Positions 23,387 to 32,132 of a DNA stretch of 64,000 nucleotides are shown here, piece by piece; position 1 is the first letter of the stretch; each line of letters begins with the position of its first letter. The notes under the pieces are model-generated. The model made no database searches, was not told where the DNA came from, and saw only the letters and a list, made by a program, of their open reading frames with translations. Source of the DNA: Bacillota bacterium (lineage in GTDB: Bacteria; Bacillota; Desulfotomaculia; Desulfotomaculales; Desulfallaceae); assembly GCA_023439185.1 (NCBI GenBank), contig JAEXOR010000033.1:1-64000 (forward strand), in the 5' to 3' direction. The translations under genes and the position numbers were made by a program.

Positions 23387-24637
23387 TTGGGTTACATTAT
23401 TGTCGGCAACAGCGCCGCCGGGATAACCGCCGCCACGGCATTGCGTCGGCTGGAGCCAAAAGCCCGGATCGCAGTGGTTGATCCCGACCCTTATGGAGCA
23501 TACACCCGGTGTATGATTCCCGATGTGCTGGCCGGGAAAACCGGTCTGAACGGCATATTGTTCCGGAACGCCGACTTTTACCGGGATCTTAATATTGAGC
23601 TAATCCGGGACCGGGCGGTTGCGGTGCAGCCGGAGAAGCACACGATCGCGCTGGCCGGCGGCAGTGAGCTGGATTACCGGCGGCTGCTGCTGGCATCGGG
23701 AGCGCGCCCGGTTAAACTCCAGATGGAGGGTATTGATTTACAGGGTGTGTTTAGCCTGCGTACTTTTGCCGATGCCGCCGGTATGGCCTCTGTGGCGGAA
23801 CAGTCACACCGGGCTGTGGTGCTTGGCGGCGGCCTGGTGGGAATCAAAGGGGCTATGGCCTTGCGTGAAAAAGGGCTGCCCAGGGTGACGGTGGTAATGA
23901 AAAGCAGCCGGCTGCTGCACCGCCAACTGCCCACCGGGGCGTCGGAACTGCTGGAACGGGAGTTAACCTTGGCTGGGGTGACGGTGATCCGCGGGCTGAG
24001 CCCCAAGTCCATCGGTGGTCTGGACGATCATGTGCAGACAGTGGTCCTCGAAAACGGCCGGGAACTACTGGCCGATATGGTGCTGGCGGCCAAGGGAGTG
24101 TACCCCAACGCGGAATTGCTGCGGAAAGCGGGCGGGTTGGCCGACCGCGGCATTCTGGTTAACGATTACCTGCAGACTTCGCTGACGGACGTATATGCCG
24201 CGGGCGATTGCATAGAAGTGACGGATGCCGTCACCGGACGCCGGTCGCCGGCGGGCCTGTGGCCCCTGGCGGTGGAGCAGGGCCGGTATGCCGCTTATAA
24301 TATGGCCGGCCGGAGGCTGAAATACCCGCCGCCGGTGACGGCCATGAACGCGGTTCAATTTGGGGAACTGGCACTTGTTTCGGTGGGCCCGGTTGATTAT
24401 CCCGGAGACGAAGTCTTAACTTTTGGCCCCCGGGACCGGTTGTACCGGCGGCTTGTATTCCGGGACGGGCGCCTGGTCAGCGCGGTGTTTACCGGGGATG
24501 TGGACAGGTCCGGGCTTTACACGTGGCTAATCCGCAGCGGCCGCCGGGTTACGGACGCCCTGCGCGGTAAAATGACGGCCGGAACATTGACGGCGGCAGA
24601 TCTGGCCTTTTCAATGCCAAAGGAGGTAACGAGTTAG
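23387..24637 (+). CDS. FAD-dependent NAD(P)H oxidoreductase of the CODH operon
   Basis: 416 residues of the pyridine-nucleotide disulfide oxidoreductase class II fold. FAD motif YIIVGNSAAGITAATALRRL at residues 3-22, the NAD(P) motif RAVVLGGGLVGIKGAMAL near 140, and YAAGDCIE near 275 for FAD. The active-site region GAYTRCMIPDVLAG has a single Cys as in NADH oxidase/CoA-disulfide-reductase relatives. TTG 23387 is chosen because AAGGAGGT lies seven bases before it; the open frame further upstream covers a repeat. Followed directly by cooS and cooF, it probably passes electrons between CO-derived ferredoxin and NAD(P). Confidence 0.85.
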   Translation: MGYIIVGNSAAGITAATALRRLEPKARIAVVDPDPYGAYTRCMIPDVLAGKTGLNGILFRNADFYRDLNIELIRDRAVAVQPEKHTIALAGGSELDYRRLLLASGARPVKLQMEGIDLQGVFSLRTFADAAGMASVAEQSHRAVVLGGGLVGIKGAMALREKGLPRVTVVMKSSRLLHRQLPTGASELLERELTLAGVTVIRGLSPKSIGGLDDHVQTVVLENGRELLADMVLAAKGVYPNAELLRKAGGLADRGILVNDYLQTSLTDVYAAGDCIEVTDAVTGRRSPAGLWPLAVEQGRYAAYNMAGRRLKYPPPVTAMNAVQFGELALVSVGPVDYPGDEVLTFGPRDRLYRRLVFRDGRLVSAVFTGDVDRSGLYTWLIRSGRRVTDALRGKMTAGTLTAADLAFSMPKEVTS

Positions 24638-26539
24638 ATGAAATCCAAAGATCCGGCAGTTAACCGGTTAATTGATGTGGCCCTGGACCGGGGGGTGGAA
24701 ACGGTCTGGGACCGCCTGGCGGCGCAGCAGCCCCAGTGCGGGTTTGGTGAATTGGGAATATGCTGTCGCAACTGCGCCCAGGGGCCCTGCCGCATTAGTC
24801 CCTTTGGCGACGGGCCGCAGCGGGGGGTGTGCGGCGCCGACGCGCATACCATTGTAGCCCGGAACCTGGTGCGGGCCATCGCGGCGGGCTGTGCCGCGCA
24901 TTCGGGACATGCCAAACACCTGGCCCACGCGTTGCACAAAGGCCTCGACGGTAAGGCCGGGGCATACGGGGTCAAAGACGAGGGCAAGCTGCGGGCGCTG
25001 GCGGCCAAGCTGGGACTGGACGCTGAGAAAGCAACCGCTGATTTAACCGGGGATCTATTAAATACCGCGCTGGCGCAGTTTGCCGAAGGGGAAGGACCAA
25101 TGGCCTGGGCCGCGGCGGTGATGACTGAGGAAAGGGTGCGTAAGCTGGCCGAACTGGGCGTACTGCCCACCGGCATAGAAAACACCGTTACCGATATGAT
25201 GCACCGGACCCACCTGGGCGTGGATGCGGACCCGGTGAACCTGCTGCTGGGCGGGATCGCCTGCTCGGTGGCCGATATGGCGGGCAGCCATATCGCCACC
25301 GACCTGGCGGATATCATGTTCGGCACCCCGGTTCCCGTATTTTCCGAAGCCAACCTGGGCGTGATGAAGGAAGACATGGTCAATATAGCCCTGCACGGAC
25401 ATAACCCGGTGGTCAGCGACGTATTGGTGCAGGTGGCCCGGGATATGGAAGAGCAGGCCCGGGAAATTGGGGCGCAGGGGATCAACTTGCTGGGCGTCTG
25501 CTGTACAGGCAACGAAGTGCTGATGCGCCACGGGATTCCGTCCATCACCCATTCCATTTCCCAGGAAATGCCCATGCTGACCGGGGCGTTGGACGCCATG
25601 GTGGTTGATTACCAGTGTGTTTACCCCTCTCTGGCCGGGGTGTCCCAGTGCACCGGCACGCCCTTGATTACCACCATGGATATGGCCAGGATACCCGGCG
25701 CGACGCACATCGGCGTCAGGGAGGAGGAGGCCCGGGAAAAAGCGCGGGAAATTGTGTCTAAGGCTCTGGAGGCCTATCAAAGACGGCTGGGCAGACCGGT
25801 AAATATCCCGCAGTACAAGAGCAAAGTAGTGGCCGGCTTTTCCGTGGAAGCCGTGGTGCGGGCGTTGGCGGCGGTGGATGCCCAGGACCCGCTTAAACCG
25901 CTGATCGATAATATTGTCAGCGGCAATATCCAGGGCGTGGTTTTGATGGCCGGGTGTAATAACGTCAAGGTGCCCCAGGACCAGAACTTTTTGACCATTG
26001 CCAAAGAACTGGCGGCCCGGGACGTGCTGCTGCTGGCCACCGGCTGCGGCGCCGGCGCTTACGCCCGTCACGGGATGCTCACGCCGGAGGCAGTGGGCGA
26101 ATTTGCCGGCCCGGGACTGAAGGCGGTACTTACCGCCGTCGGTGAGGCCGCCGGGTTGGGCGGTCCGCTGCCGCTAATCCTGCATCTGGGCTCCTGCGTG
26201 GATAACAGCCGGGCGGTGGACCTGGCGGTGGTCGTGGCCAACAGGCTTGGTGTGGATGTGGATAAACTGCCGGTGGCGGCCTCCGCTCCGGAATTTAAAA
26301 CCGAAAAAGCCGTAGCCATCGGTACCTACGCCGTAGCCCTGGGTCTGCCGGTGCACCTCGGTGTTGTTCCGCCGGTACTGGGCAGCGCCCAGGTTACGTC
26401 CCTTTTGACTGCGGGCGTTAAAGAGCTGCTGGGGGGTTACTTCATAGTGGAGACCGATCCGATGGAAAGCGCCCGGCTGATCTTCGAGGCGCTGCAGGAG
26501 CGGCGCCGGGGTCTGGAACTGCCCACCAGGGCATGGTAG
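24638..26539 (+). CDS. cooS: Anaerobic carbon monoxide dehydrogenase, catalytic subunit
   Basis: 633 residues, standard for monofunctional Ni-Fe CODH, which oxidises CO to CO2. Compared with CODH-II of Carboxydothermus, all cluster ligands are present with a constant shift: D-cluster Cys34 and Cys42; B-cluster Cys43, 46, 51, 65; C-cluster His255, Cys289, 327, 440, 470, 520; the catalytic Lys557; and the His tunnel 88, 91, 94, 97. The enzyme should therefore be active. ATG directly follows the flavoprotein stop; the ferredoxin gene follows. No acetyl-CoA synthase or hydrogenase is adjacent, so energy conservation is not implied here. Confidence 0.97.
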   Translation: MKSKDPAVNRLIDVALDRGVETVWDRLAAQQPQCGFGELGICCRNCAQGPCRISPFGDGPQRGVCGADAHTIVARNLVRAIAAGCAAHSGHAKHLAHALHKGLDGKAGAYGVKDEGKLRALAAKLGLDAEKATADLTGDLLNTALAQFAEGEGPMAWAAAVMTEERVRKLAELGVLPTGIENTVTDMMHRTHLGVDADPVNLLLGGIACSVADMAGSHIATDLADIMFGTPVPVFSEANLGVMKEDMVNIALHGHNPVVSDVLVQVARDMEEQAREIGAQGINLLGVCCTGNEVLMRHGIPSITHSISQEMPMLTGALDAMVVDYQCVYPSLAGVSQCTGTPLITTMDMARIPGATHIGVREEEAREKAREIVSKALEAYQRRLGRPVNIPQYKSKVVAGFSVEAVVRALAAVDAQDPLKPLIDNIVSGNIQGVVLMAGCNNVKVPQDQNFLTIAKELAARDVLLLATGCGAGAYARHGMLTPEAVGEFAGPGLKAVLTAVGEAAGLGGPLPLILHLGSCVDNSRAVDLAVVVANRLGVDVDKLPVAASAPEFKTEKAVAIGTYAVALGLPVHLGVVPPVLGSAQVTSLLTAGVKELLGGYFIVETDPMESARLIFEALQERRRGLELPTRAW

Positions 26540-26553
26540 GGGGTGTCGGCAAA

Positions 26554-27054
26554 GTGGAAAAAGAAATCTTAATTCAATACCGGCGCTGCCTGGGCTGCCG
26601 GTCCTGTGAACTGGCCTGCGCGGCGGCCCACAGCAAAGCGGGCAGCGTTATCGGTGCCCTGCTGGCCGGAGAAAAACCGGCCCACAGAATTTTCGTCAAC
26701 CAGTCGGGAGATAAAAAGGTGCCTCTGAACTGCCGGCATTGCGAGGACGCCCCCTGCATCGACGCCTGTATTACCGGCGCCATGCACCGTGACCAATCGG
26801 GGGCCGTCGTCAACGAGGGCGGCCCGGGCCGCTGCACCGGCTGCTGGATGTGCGTGATGGTCTGTCCCTACGGGGTAATCCGCAGCGATTTGCTTCAGCG
26901 CCGGGCGGTTAAATGTGACCGGGCCTGCCTGGATGAGGACGGTGTTCCCGCCTGTGTGCGGTCCTGCCCTACCGGCGCGCTGGTGTTTGCTACGGTGGAA
27001 GAGGTCGGCGATGCCCGGCGTAAGGAGTTTTTGTTTGCTTCAATTGACCGGTGA
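26554..27054 (+). CDS. cooF: CooF-type four-cluster ferredoxin
   Basis: 166 residues. Four [4Fe-4S] sites can be built from RRCLGCRSCELACAAAH, LNCRHCEDAPCIDACITGA, GRCTGCWMCVMVCPYG and KCDRACLDEDG with ACVRSCPTGA. This is the CooF/HycB-like electron carrier that takes electrons from CooS. GTG 26554 is chosen for GGGGGTG nine bases upstream; ATG 26533 overlaps the cooS stop and has no RBS. It ends the three-gene operon. Confidence 0.9.
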   Translation: MEKEILIQYRRCLGCRSCELACAAAHSKAGSVIGALLAGEKPAHRIFVNQSGDKKVPLNCRHCEDAPCIDACITGAMHRDQSGAVVNEGGPGRCTGCWMCVMVCPYGVIRSDLLQRRAVKCDRACLDEDGVPACVRSCPTGALVFATVEEVGDARRKEFLFASIDR

Positions 27055-27065
27055 GGATTATGAGA

Positions 27066-27127
27066 AAAAGCCCCCTCGTCAGAGGGGGGAAGGCGGGCGG
27101 AGTCCGCAGGGGGGATTCCCCTGACGG
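27066..27127. repeat. GC-rich imperfect hairpin after cooF
   Basis: CCCCCTCGTCAGAGGGGGG (27070-27088) and GGGGGGATTCCCCTGACGGG (27109-27128) are largely complementary, separated by a GC-rich segment. A REP-like extragenic palindrome; may help terminate cooF transcription. Confidence 0.5.
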
Positions 27128-27149
27128 GTGGATTCGTGGCCGGCTTTGG

Positions 27150-27210
27150 TTCCTGGTGTTAAAAGTTAAAAGCTGCGTTTTTCGCAGCTTTTAACTTTTA
27201 ACACCAGGAA
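27150..27210. repeat. Long perfect hairpin, copy 1
   Basis: A 28-bp left arm (27150-27177), TTTTT loop and perfectly complementary right arm (27183-27210). The core CCTGGTGTTAAAAGTTAAAA..GCTGCG recurs at 48833-48897, where the flanking bases differ but still pair. It lies between cooF and a minus-strand small gene. Confidence 0.85.
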
Positions 27211-27227
27211 TCTTCTCTTTCTTACCG

Positions 27228-27407
27228 TTAACGCTGTTCAGTTGTTGCTTTCATCGGGTTGCGGAGCATATCAAGAATGCCGAGCACAATGCTCGCAATC
27301 CCGAACCCCATGATGCCGGCGCCCCAGAGGTCGCCCACATACCACCCGATCAGGGTTATTATGACACCCAAACCGGTGACGATATAACTGGTGGTATTGC
27401 GTTGCAA
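27228..27407 (-). CDS. Small two-helix membrane protein (59 aa)
   Basis: Starts at TTG 27407, eight bases after AGGAGG, and ends at TAA 27228. Sequence begins MQRNTTSYIVTGLGVIITLI and contains GWYVGDLWGAGIMGFGIASI, ending NPMKATTEQR. Two hydrophobic segments (about 8-24 and 28-47) with a short loop, and a polar tail. The strong RBS and the clean membrane pattern support a real gene. Function unknown. Confidence 0.65.
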   Translation of the reverse strand: MQRNTTSYIVTGLGVIITLIGWYVGDLWGAGIMGFGIASIVLGILDMLRNPMKATTEQR

Positions 27408-27494
27408 TCAAACCGCCTCCTGTATGTTTACTAATTTTTTAATATATTTGCCACTTATTGGCTATTTTATTCATAAACTATTTAAATTTAAACA

Positions 27495-27520
27495 AAAAAA
27501 AGCCGCCTGGCTTTAGGCCG
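27495..27520 (-). terminator. Intrinsic terminator of the small gene at 27531
   Basis: On the minus strand an imperfect GC hairpin (GCCGGCCT / AGGCGGC) is followed by seven T residues. Confidence 0.55.
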
Positions 27521-27530
27521 GCAGCCGGTT

Positions 27531-27776
27531 TCAGGAGATTTTTTGCAGGTTCTCCTGTTGTTTTTGGCGTTTATTGATTATTTCTTCCGCGTAGTCGGTG
27601 GATATTAGATACAAGTTGACCCATAGTTCATGCTCGTTTTGCTTGCCCTCCAATTCATCGGCCAGGGTTTTGAATTTTTTATGCACCCGATCTTTGAAAG
27701 AGGAGAACTCGACCAGCAGGTCTTCAACCTCGCGCTTATTGAATGAAGCTCCGTCTTTAATGCTTTTGGTTGCCAC
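27531..27776 (-). CDS. Small charged helical protein (81 aa), unknown
   Basis: GTG start at 27776 with GGAGG seven bases upstream; the open frame extends eight codons further without support. Composition is rich in Lys and Glu (VEDLLVEFSSFKDRVHKKFK, EIINKRQKQQENLQKIS), predicted almost all helical and possibly coiled coil. No signal peptide or membrane segment. I do not recognise a family. Confidence 0.6.
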   Translation of the reverse strand: MATKSIKDGASFNKREVEDLLVEFSSFKDRVHKKFKTLADELEGKQNEHELWVNLYLISTDYAEEIINKRQKQQENLQKIS

Positions 27777-27874
27777 TCTTTCACCTCCGCCGGAAAACAA
27801 GTATATTCCATATTATAATATGAATGTTACATTATGTTAAGAAAAATAAATGTCTATAAATCTGTTTTTCAGCA

Positions 27875-27928
27875 AGAAAAGCGCGCTCATTCAGTTCCCT
27901 CTGTGCGCGCTTTTTAGTACTTTAATCA
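27875..27928 (-). repeat. Dispersed ~55-bp palindromic repeat, full copy (reverse)
   Basis: Reverse complement of the copy at 60733-60787 with about five differences. The arms AAAAGCGCGC pair around CACAGAGGGAACTGAATGA. Lies in the 287-bp gap between two minus-strand genes. Confidence 0.8.
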
Positions 27929-27946
27929 TTAGCTCTGGCATAAGTT

Positions 27947-27975
27947 GGGGACATTCCTCGAAGAGGTATGTCCCC
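27947..27975. repeat. GGGGACAT-type hairpin
   Basis: GGGGACATTCCTC, loop GAA, GAGGTATGTCCCC: a 13-bp stem with one mismatch. A REP-like element; no T-run follows. Confidence 0.55.
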
Positions 27976-28012
27976 TGACCGCTGAGGGCCAGAATGTTTT
28001 CCTAAAGTAGCA

Positions 28013-28040
28013 TAAAAAGAGACCCCTTGCCGGGGCCTCT
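28013..28040 (-). terminator. Intrinsic terminator of the Gln-rich gene
   Basis: Minus strand: AGAGGCCCC-GGCAA-GGGGTCTCT followed by TTTT; one mismatch in a 9-bp stem. Confidence 0.7.
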
Positions 28041-28063
28041 TAAACTGCAGTTGGTTGTCCTGA

Positions 28064-28732
28064 TTAGTACATGGAATTGTACGCCGGTAATCCTATCTGA
28101 TGCGTGCTTTGGTTGGTCCAGTTTTGGTTCATCCGGTTGGCCATGGCTTGCTGCGCCTGCTGGCTGATCAGCTGGTTTTGGGCAAAGTTCTGGTTGGCGT
28201 TTTGATTGCCGCTGAACTGATTTTGTGCAGAGTAACCCAGGCTGGCCAGGCTGGGAGTGGCGTATGTTTGGGCAAAACCGACCATGGACGGTGACTGTTG
28301 AGTTCCCCAACTTTGGCCGGTGGTAAAACGCTGTTGTTGAAAAGGGTTGATTGAAGTATAGTTGGATTGATAATGCTGTTGAGTCGGCCACATGCCGGTC
28401 TGGCCGGTGGTTAACTGGGCGCCGAAGGTCGCGGGTTGTTGGGCATAGCCGCCGGCCTGGGCACCGAACTGACTGACGCCCTGGCTCATGCTGTGAGGAG
28501 TAGCCTGCTGGGCCGCGCCGCTGACGAGGTTCAAGTCGTTGTTGATTTGGCTGCAGGCCTGTTGAATACGCTGGAGCTGTTGACTGGCGTTTACTTCATG
28601 CTGATGCAGTTGCTGCAGTTGGGCCGCGTTGCTTTGCTCGAACTGCTGCAGTTGGGAGGTCATCTGGGAGATATTATTAATCTCCTGGCGCAGTCTTTGG
28701 ATTTGCTGATGCAGTTGATAGATTTGATCCAT
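28064..28732 (-). CDS. Gln/Asn-rich protein with N-terminal coiled coil, unknown function
   Basis: 222 residues from ATG 28732 (GGGGG seven bases upstream). Residues 1-70 are a heptad-like, Gln-rich coiled coil (MDQIYQLHQQIQRLRQEINN). Residues 70-222 are low complexity, rich in Gln, Asn, Ser, Ala and Gly with few charges, and contain no Cys; runs such as QNANQNFAQN resemble prion-like or coat-type sequences. No signal peptide. A spore coat or similar structural role is possible in a spore former, but this is only inference. Confidence 0.65.
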   Translation of the reverse strand: MDQIYQLHQQIQRLRQEINNISQMTSQLQQFEQSNAAQLQQLHQHEVNASQQLQRIQQACSQINNDLNLVSGAAQQATPHSMSQGVSQFGAQAGGYAQQPATFGAQLTTGQTGMWPTQQHYQSNYTSINPFQQQRFTTGQSWGTQQSPSMVGFAQTYATPSLASLGYSAQNQFSGNQNANQNFAQNQLISQQAQQAMANRMNQNWTNQSTHQIGLPAYNSMY

Positions 28733-28812
28733 AAAGTAACCCCCTTGGAATTGTTTTGTTTTTAACATCCACGTATATTATGTTCCAAGGTGAGTTTTAT
28801 ATAAGTGCCATT

Positions 28813-30396
28813 TCATGGCATTTTTTTAACTCCGCCCAGTGTATGCCATCCTGTGGGGCTGAGTGCGAAACCGGTTATACCGGGAGCGGTGGCGGCATGA
28901 TAAAGGCTGTGCCCCAGCACTACCCAGGGAGTGTCCTGGTTCAGGATGACTTGCGCCTGGGCGTACAGTTCCCGGCGCAGCTTCATGTCCGTGGTGTTTC
29001 TGGCGCTGGTCAGTATTGTTTCCAATTGGGCGCTGCTGTAGCGGGTGATATTCTGGCCCTGTTTTATTTGGTCCGGCGCCAGCAGGGTATACAAAAAATT
29101 GTCCGGGTCGCCGTTGTCGCTAATCCAACCGTACAGGAAGGCGTCTCCTTCCCGCCGTTGCAGCGCCTCCTTGAACTGCTCCCAGGGATAATCCTTTACC
29201 TTGACGGTAATCCCGGCTTCGGCCGCCGACCGGGCCAGAGCTTCGGCCAGTTCCTTCCCGCCGCCGGGGGTGTACGGCCGGGAGTCGGAATAAGTGATTA
29301 AGGTGAAGGAGAGACCGTTCTGATAACCGGCTTCCTTCAGCAGCCGGTCTGTTTCGTCCGGGTTGTAATCGGGTCGGCTGCTTGATTCGCTGCCGGCCAC
29401 TCCCGGCGGCAGATGCCCGATAGCCGGCTGGGCCTGTTGTAGTCCCAACTGTTTATATACTTCTTCCGTGTCCAGGGCCCGGGCCACGGCTTTACGCACT
29501 CCGGCACGGTCAAAGGGCTCCCGTTCGGTATAAAAGCCAAGGTAGCAAATGTCGAGTCCGGTGGTCCTGTAGACCGGAAACCCCTGTGCCCGCGCCCTGG
29601 CCGCCTCGTCAAAGGTCAGGTCCAGCGCAATATCGGATTGTTCCTGTAAAAGCATTTCCGACAGTGCTTGAGAATCCCGGACAGTTAAAAAAACAACTTC
29701 TTTTTCTTTGGGCGCGGTTCCCCAGTAGTGCGGGTTGGCGCGGAGCAGTATTCCGCCGTCCATCCTCTCCCCGGGGATATAGGGCCCGGTCCCCGGCGGC
29801 GGGGCGGAGCCGCCGTTTGCATTGCTATCGGCGGACGGGCCTACCACCGGCGCGGCCATTGGCACGGCCAGGTTATTTAAAAAAGGAGCAAAGGGATATT
29901 TAAGGTGAAAACGGACGGTGTAATCATCCGGTGTTTCGACCTTTTGCACCGGGGCGTAAACAAAATCGGCATAGCCGACCTGATCTTTTTTCGCTTCTGT
30001 TTGTCTTTTTATGCTATACTCTACCGAACGGGCGTCCAGCGGCGTACCGTCGTGGAACAGGACATCGCGGCGCAAATGAAACGTCCATACTTTAGCGTCT
30101 TCGGATACTTCCCATTTACTGGCCAGACACGGCTCCACCTGGACGGTGCCGGGCTTGAACCGCACCAGTCCCTCGTATATATTGGACGTGACCCGCAGCG
30201 AGCCGGTATCCGACGCTACGGCCGGGTCCAGACTGTTAACGTCATATTGTTGGGTAACCACCAGCCTGCCGGGTGAGAGCAGGGACATGACTTCGGAATG
30301 GGCGCCGGTTTCTTCCCTTTGTTTTTCCTGGCTTAAAACAAAAAACGCCGTCAGACACAGAATAATAACCAGGAAAAGATTATGCTTTTTGTCCAT
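28813..30396 (-). CDS. Extracellular solute-binding protein, family 5 (peptide/nickel type)
   Basis: 527 residues from ATG 30396 (GGAGG upstream). A hydrophobic N-terminal segment (about 6-22) is a signal peptide or anchor; there is no lipobox Cys. Mature part shows the family-5 signature: VTQQYDVNSLDPAVASDTGSLRV, NIYEGLVRF, WTFHLRRDVLFHDGTPLDARSVEYSI, GTGPYIP and the C-terminal PWVVLGHSLY region. It should bind oligopeptides or similar ligands outside the cell. No permease or ATPase genes lie next to it, so it is an orphan binding protein here. Confidence 0.88.
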   Translation of the reverse strand: MDKKHNLFLVIILCLTAFFVLSQEKQREETGAHSEVMSLLSPGRLVVTQQYDVNSLDPAVASDTGSLRVTSNIYEGLVRFKPGTVQVEPCLASKWEVSEDAKVWTFHLRRDVLFHDGTPLDARSVEYSIKRQTEAKKDQVGYADFVYAPVQKVETPDDYTVRFHLKYPFAPFLNNLAVPMAAPVVGPSADSNANGGSAPPPGTGPYIPGERMDGGILLRANPHYWGTAPKEKEVVFLTVRDSQALSEMLLQEQSDIALDLTFDEAARARAQGFPVYRTTGLDICYLGFYTEREPFDRAGVRKAVARALDTEEVYKQLGLQQAQPAIGHLPPGVAGSESSSRPDYNPDETDRLLKEAGYQNGLSFTLITYSDSRPYTPGGGKELAEALARSAAEAGITVKVKDYPWEQFKEALQRREGDAFLYGWISDNGDPDNFLYTLLAPDQIKQGQNITRYSSAQLETILTSARNTTDMKLRRELYAQAQVILNQDTPWVVLGHSLYHAATAPGITGFALSPTGWHTLGGVKKMP

Positions 30397-30538
30397 TGGT
30401 TTAACCTCCGCCACTGAATTGTCTTTATTATAATCCATATTAAGAGAACATTGGAAATATAAGTTAATTATTAAAATAACAGCAAATTACTTTTGCATAA
30501 CAGGCATAATAAAGAGACAGTAAGAGGAGGTCATGGGG

Positions 30539-31411
30539 ATGGAAATCAAATTCGGCCCGGCGGGGAACCCGGATTCTTTTTACCAGGGAGGGTATAAATC
30601 TTCCCTGGACATGCCGCGCTGGTTGGAGCAAATGGGACTCAACGCTTACGAGTACCAGTGCGTGCGGGGCGTGCATCTTAAGGAAGAAACCGCCCGCAGG
30701 CTGGGAGAGGCCGCCGTTAAGCACAATGTGGCCCTGAGTATACACGGGCCTTATTACATCAGCCTTACCGCCACGGACCCGGGGATCAAAGAAAAGACGC
30801 AAAAGCACCTCTTTGACGCCATGCGGGCGGCCCGCTGGATGGGTGCGCGTCCGGTGGTTTTTCATCCCGGCGGGTCCGGAGGCGACAATCGGACCGAGAC
30901 ACTGAAACAGGCCCGCCGGCGGCTGGCCGAACTGCTGGATATGGCGGCCGGCCAGGGTTTGGGCGATATCCCGGTGGCCCCGGAAACCATGGGGAAAACG
31001 TCTTTGCTGGGTAATTTGGACGAGGTGCTGGAGCTGTGCACCGCAGGGGAAAACGTAATCCCCGCCGTCGATTTCGGGCATTTGCATGCGGCCGGGGCGG
31101 GAGCCCTGCGGGATGAAGAGCAGTTTGCCGCCGTGCTGGACCGGATCGAGGCAGTGCTGGGCGCAGCGGCGTTGAGGAGGCTGCATATCCATTTCAGTCC
31201 CATTGAGTTTTCCAAGGGCGGTGAGCGCCGTCACCGGACCACGCTGGAGGAAGGCTTCGGCCCCGATTTCGCCCTGCTGGCCCGGCAGATAGTGCGGCGG
31301 GACATGACGCCCACCGTTATCTGCGAGTCCCGGGGTAGGCAGGCCGAAGACGCGCTGTATTTCAAACGCTTATATGAGGATGCCGCCGGGACTGCGCACC
31401 ATTTGTCTTAG
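30539..31411 (+). CDS. AP endonuclease family 2 / endonuclease IV-like TIM-barrel protein
   Basis: 290 residues. Metal-binding residues typical of the Xyl/Nfo barrel appear in order: YEYQC, IHGPYYISLTA, VVFHPGGSG, VAPETMGK, PAVDFGHLHA, HIHFSPIEFS and ICESRG. Endonuclease IV cuts DNA at abasic sites with three zinc ions. Its GPYYISLTATDP segment is that of the endonuclease IV group. ATG 30539 is eight bases after AGGAGG; ATG 30533 is too close. It could also be a sugar-phosphate isomerase relative. Confidence 0.8.
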   Translation: MEIKFGPAGNPDSFYQGGYKSSLDMPRWLEQMGLNAYEYQCVRGVHLKEETARRLGEAAVKHNVALSIHGPYYISLTATDPGIKEKTQKHLFDAMRAARWMGARPVVFHPGGSGGDNRTETLKQARRRLAELLDMAAGQGLGDIPVAPETMGKTSLLGNLDEVLELCTAGENVIPAVDFGHLHAAGAGALRDEEQFAAVLDRIEAVLGAAALRRLHIHFSPIEFSKGGERRHRTTLEEGFGPDFALLARQIVRRDMTPTVICESRGRQAEDALYFKRLYEDAAGTAHHLS

Positions 31412-31428
31412 CGGCGCATATATAAAAA

Positions 31429-31460
31429 GTGAGTGCCTTTGTGATCCAAAGCACTCACTC
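31429..31460. terminator. Bidirectional terminator hairpin
   Basis: GTGAGTGC-C-TTTG / CAAAGCACTCAC with one bulge, between the convergent genes ending at 31411 and 31484. Confidence 0.7.
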
Positions 31461-31483
31461 TGTTAAGGGTTTATTTCGTTTAA

Positions 31484-31966
31484 TTACTTGGTCTGGTGTA
31501 CTTCCACATCCTGGCCGCCCAGACGTTTCAGTGTTTCTTCGGCGTCGCTGATTTTTTGATCGTCGGCATGAACGGAAACCAGTACGCGGCCTTCTTTAAT
31601 CTTGCCTTCGTAGTACTTACCCCGTTCCGCTGGAATGCCCCAGTCGATCAGCCCGCCGGCAACTCCACCGGTGGCTGCTCCGGAAAGCATCCCTGCAATA
31701 GGCCCCGCTGCAATCAGCGGCCCGATGCCGGGAATCGCCAGCGCCCCGGCCCCGACTGCCAGCCCGGCCAGTCCGCCGATCACTCCCCCGGTGGCTGTAC
31801 CGCTGGTGAGATTATTGCCTCGGTCCATGGCGCCCTGGTCCCGGCCCTTGTTTTCGTTATCCTTCGCCAGGATGGAGATTTCTTTTTCAAATCCTTTCCT
31901 GCGCAGTTCATCAACCGCCCTTTCCGCTTGCTGGCGGTCGGCAAAGGTGCTGAGTACCGTTTTCAT
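31484..31966 (-). CDS. General stress protein 17M/YflT-like with glycine-rich core
   Basis: 160 residues. Residues 1-45 (KTVLSTFADRQQAERAVDELRRKGFEKEISILAKD) and the last 35 residues form the split alpha/beta domain of YflT/GsiB-neighbour stress proteins. Between them lies a long Gly/Ala segment (GGVIGGLAGLAVGAGALAIP ...) with GxxxG repeats, which may insert into a membrane. ATG preceded by GGGAGGA. Related proteins are induced by heat or general stress; direct evidence here is lacking. Confidence 0.8.
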   Translation of the reverse strand: MKTVLSTFADRQQAERAVDELRRKGFEKEISILAKDNENKGRDQGAMDRGNNLTSGTATGGVIGGLAGLAVGAGALAIPGIGPLIAAGPIAGMLSGAATGGVAGGLIDWGIPAERGKYYEGKIKEGRVLVSVHADDQKISDAEETLKRLGGQDVEVHQTK

Positions 31967-32132
31967 GTGGTAATTCCTCCCTCGTAGGTTGATATTCTTT
32001 AATCTGTCTCAATGTTCGTTCCCCTATACGCGGCTGTTTAAAACCGCAAAAAAATTAGTTTATTTTCACGCTGGTTTTGATATAATAGTGTTTGTTGTTT
32101 GATGGAATAACCGGGAAAGGGGCTGTAAAAAA

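Noticed and set aside
24634..26356. Long minus-strand frames opposite cooS
   Set aside because: They have no RBS, and the + strand gene has every catalytic residue.
30464..31234. 256-codon minus-strand frame
   Set aside because: Shadow of the endonuclease IV-like gene, no recognisable domain or RBS.
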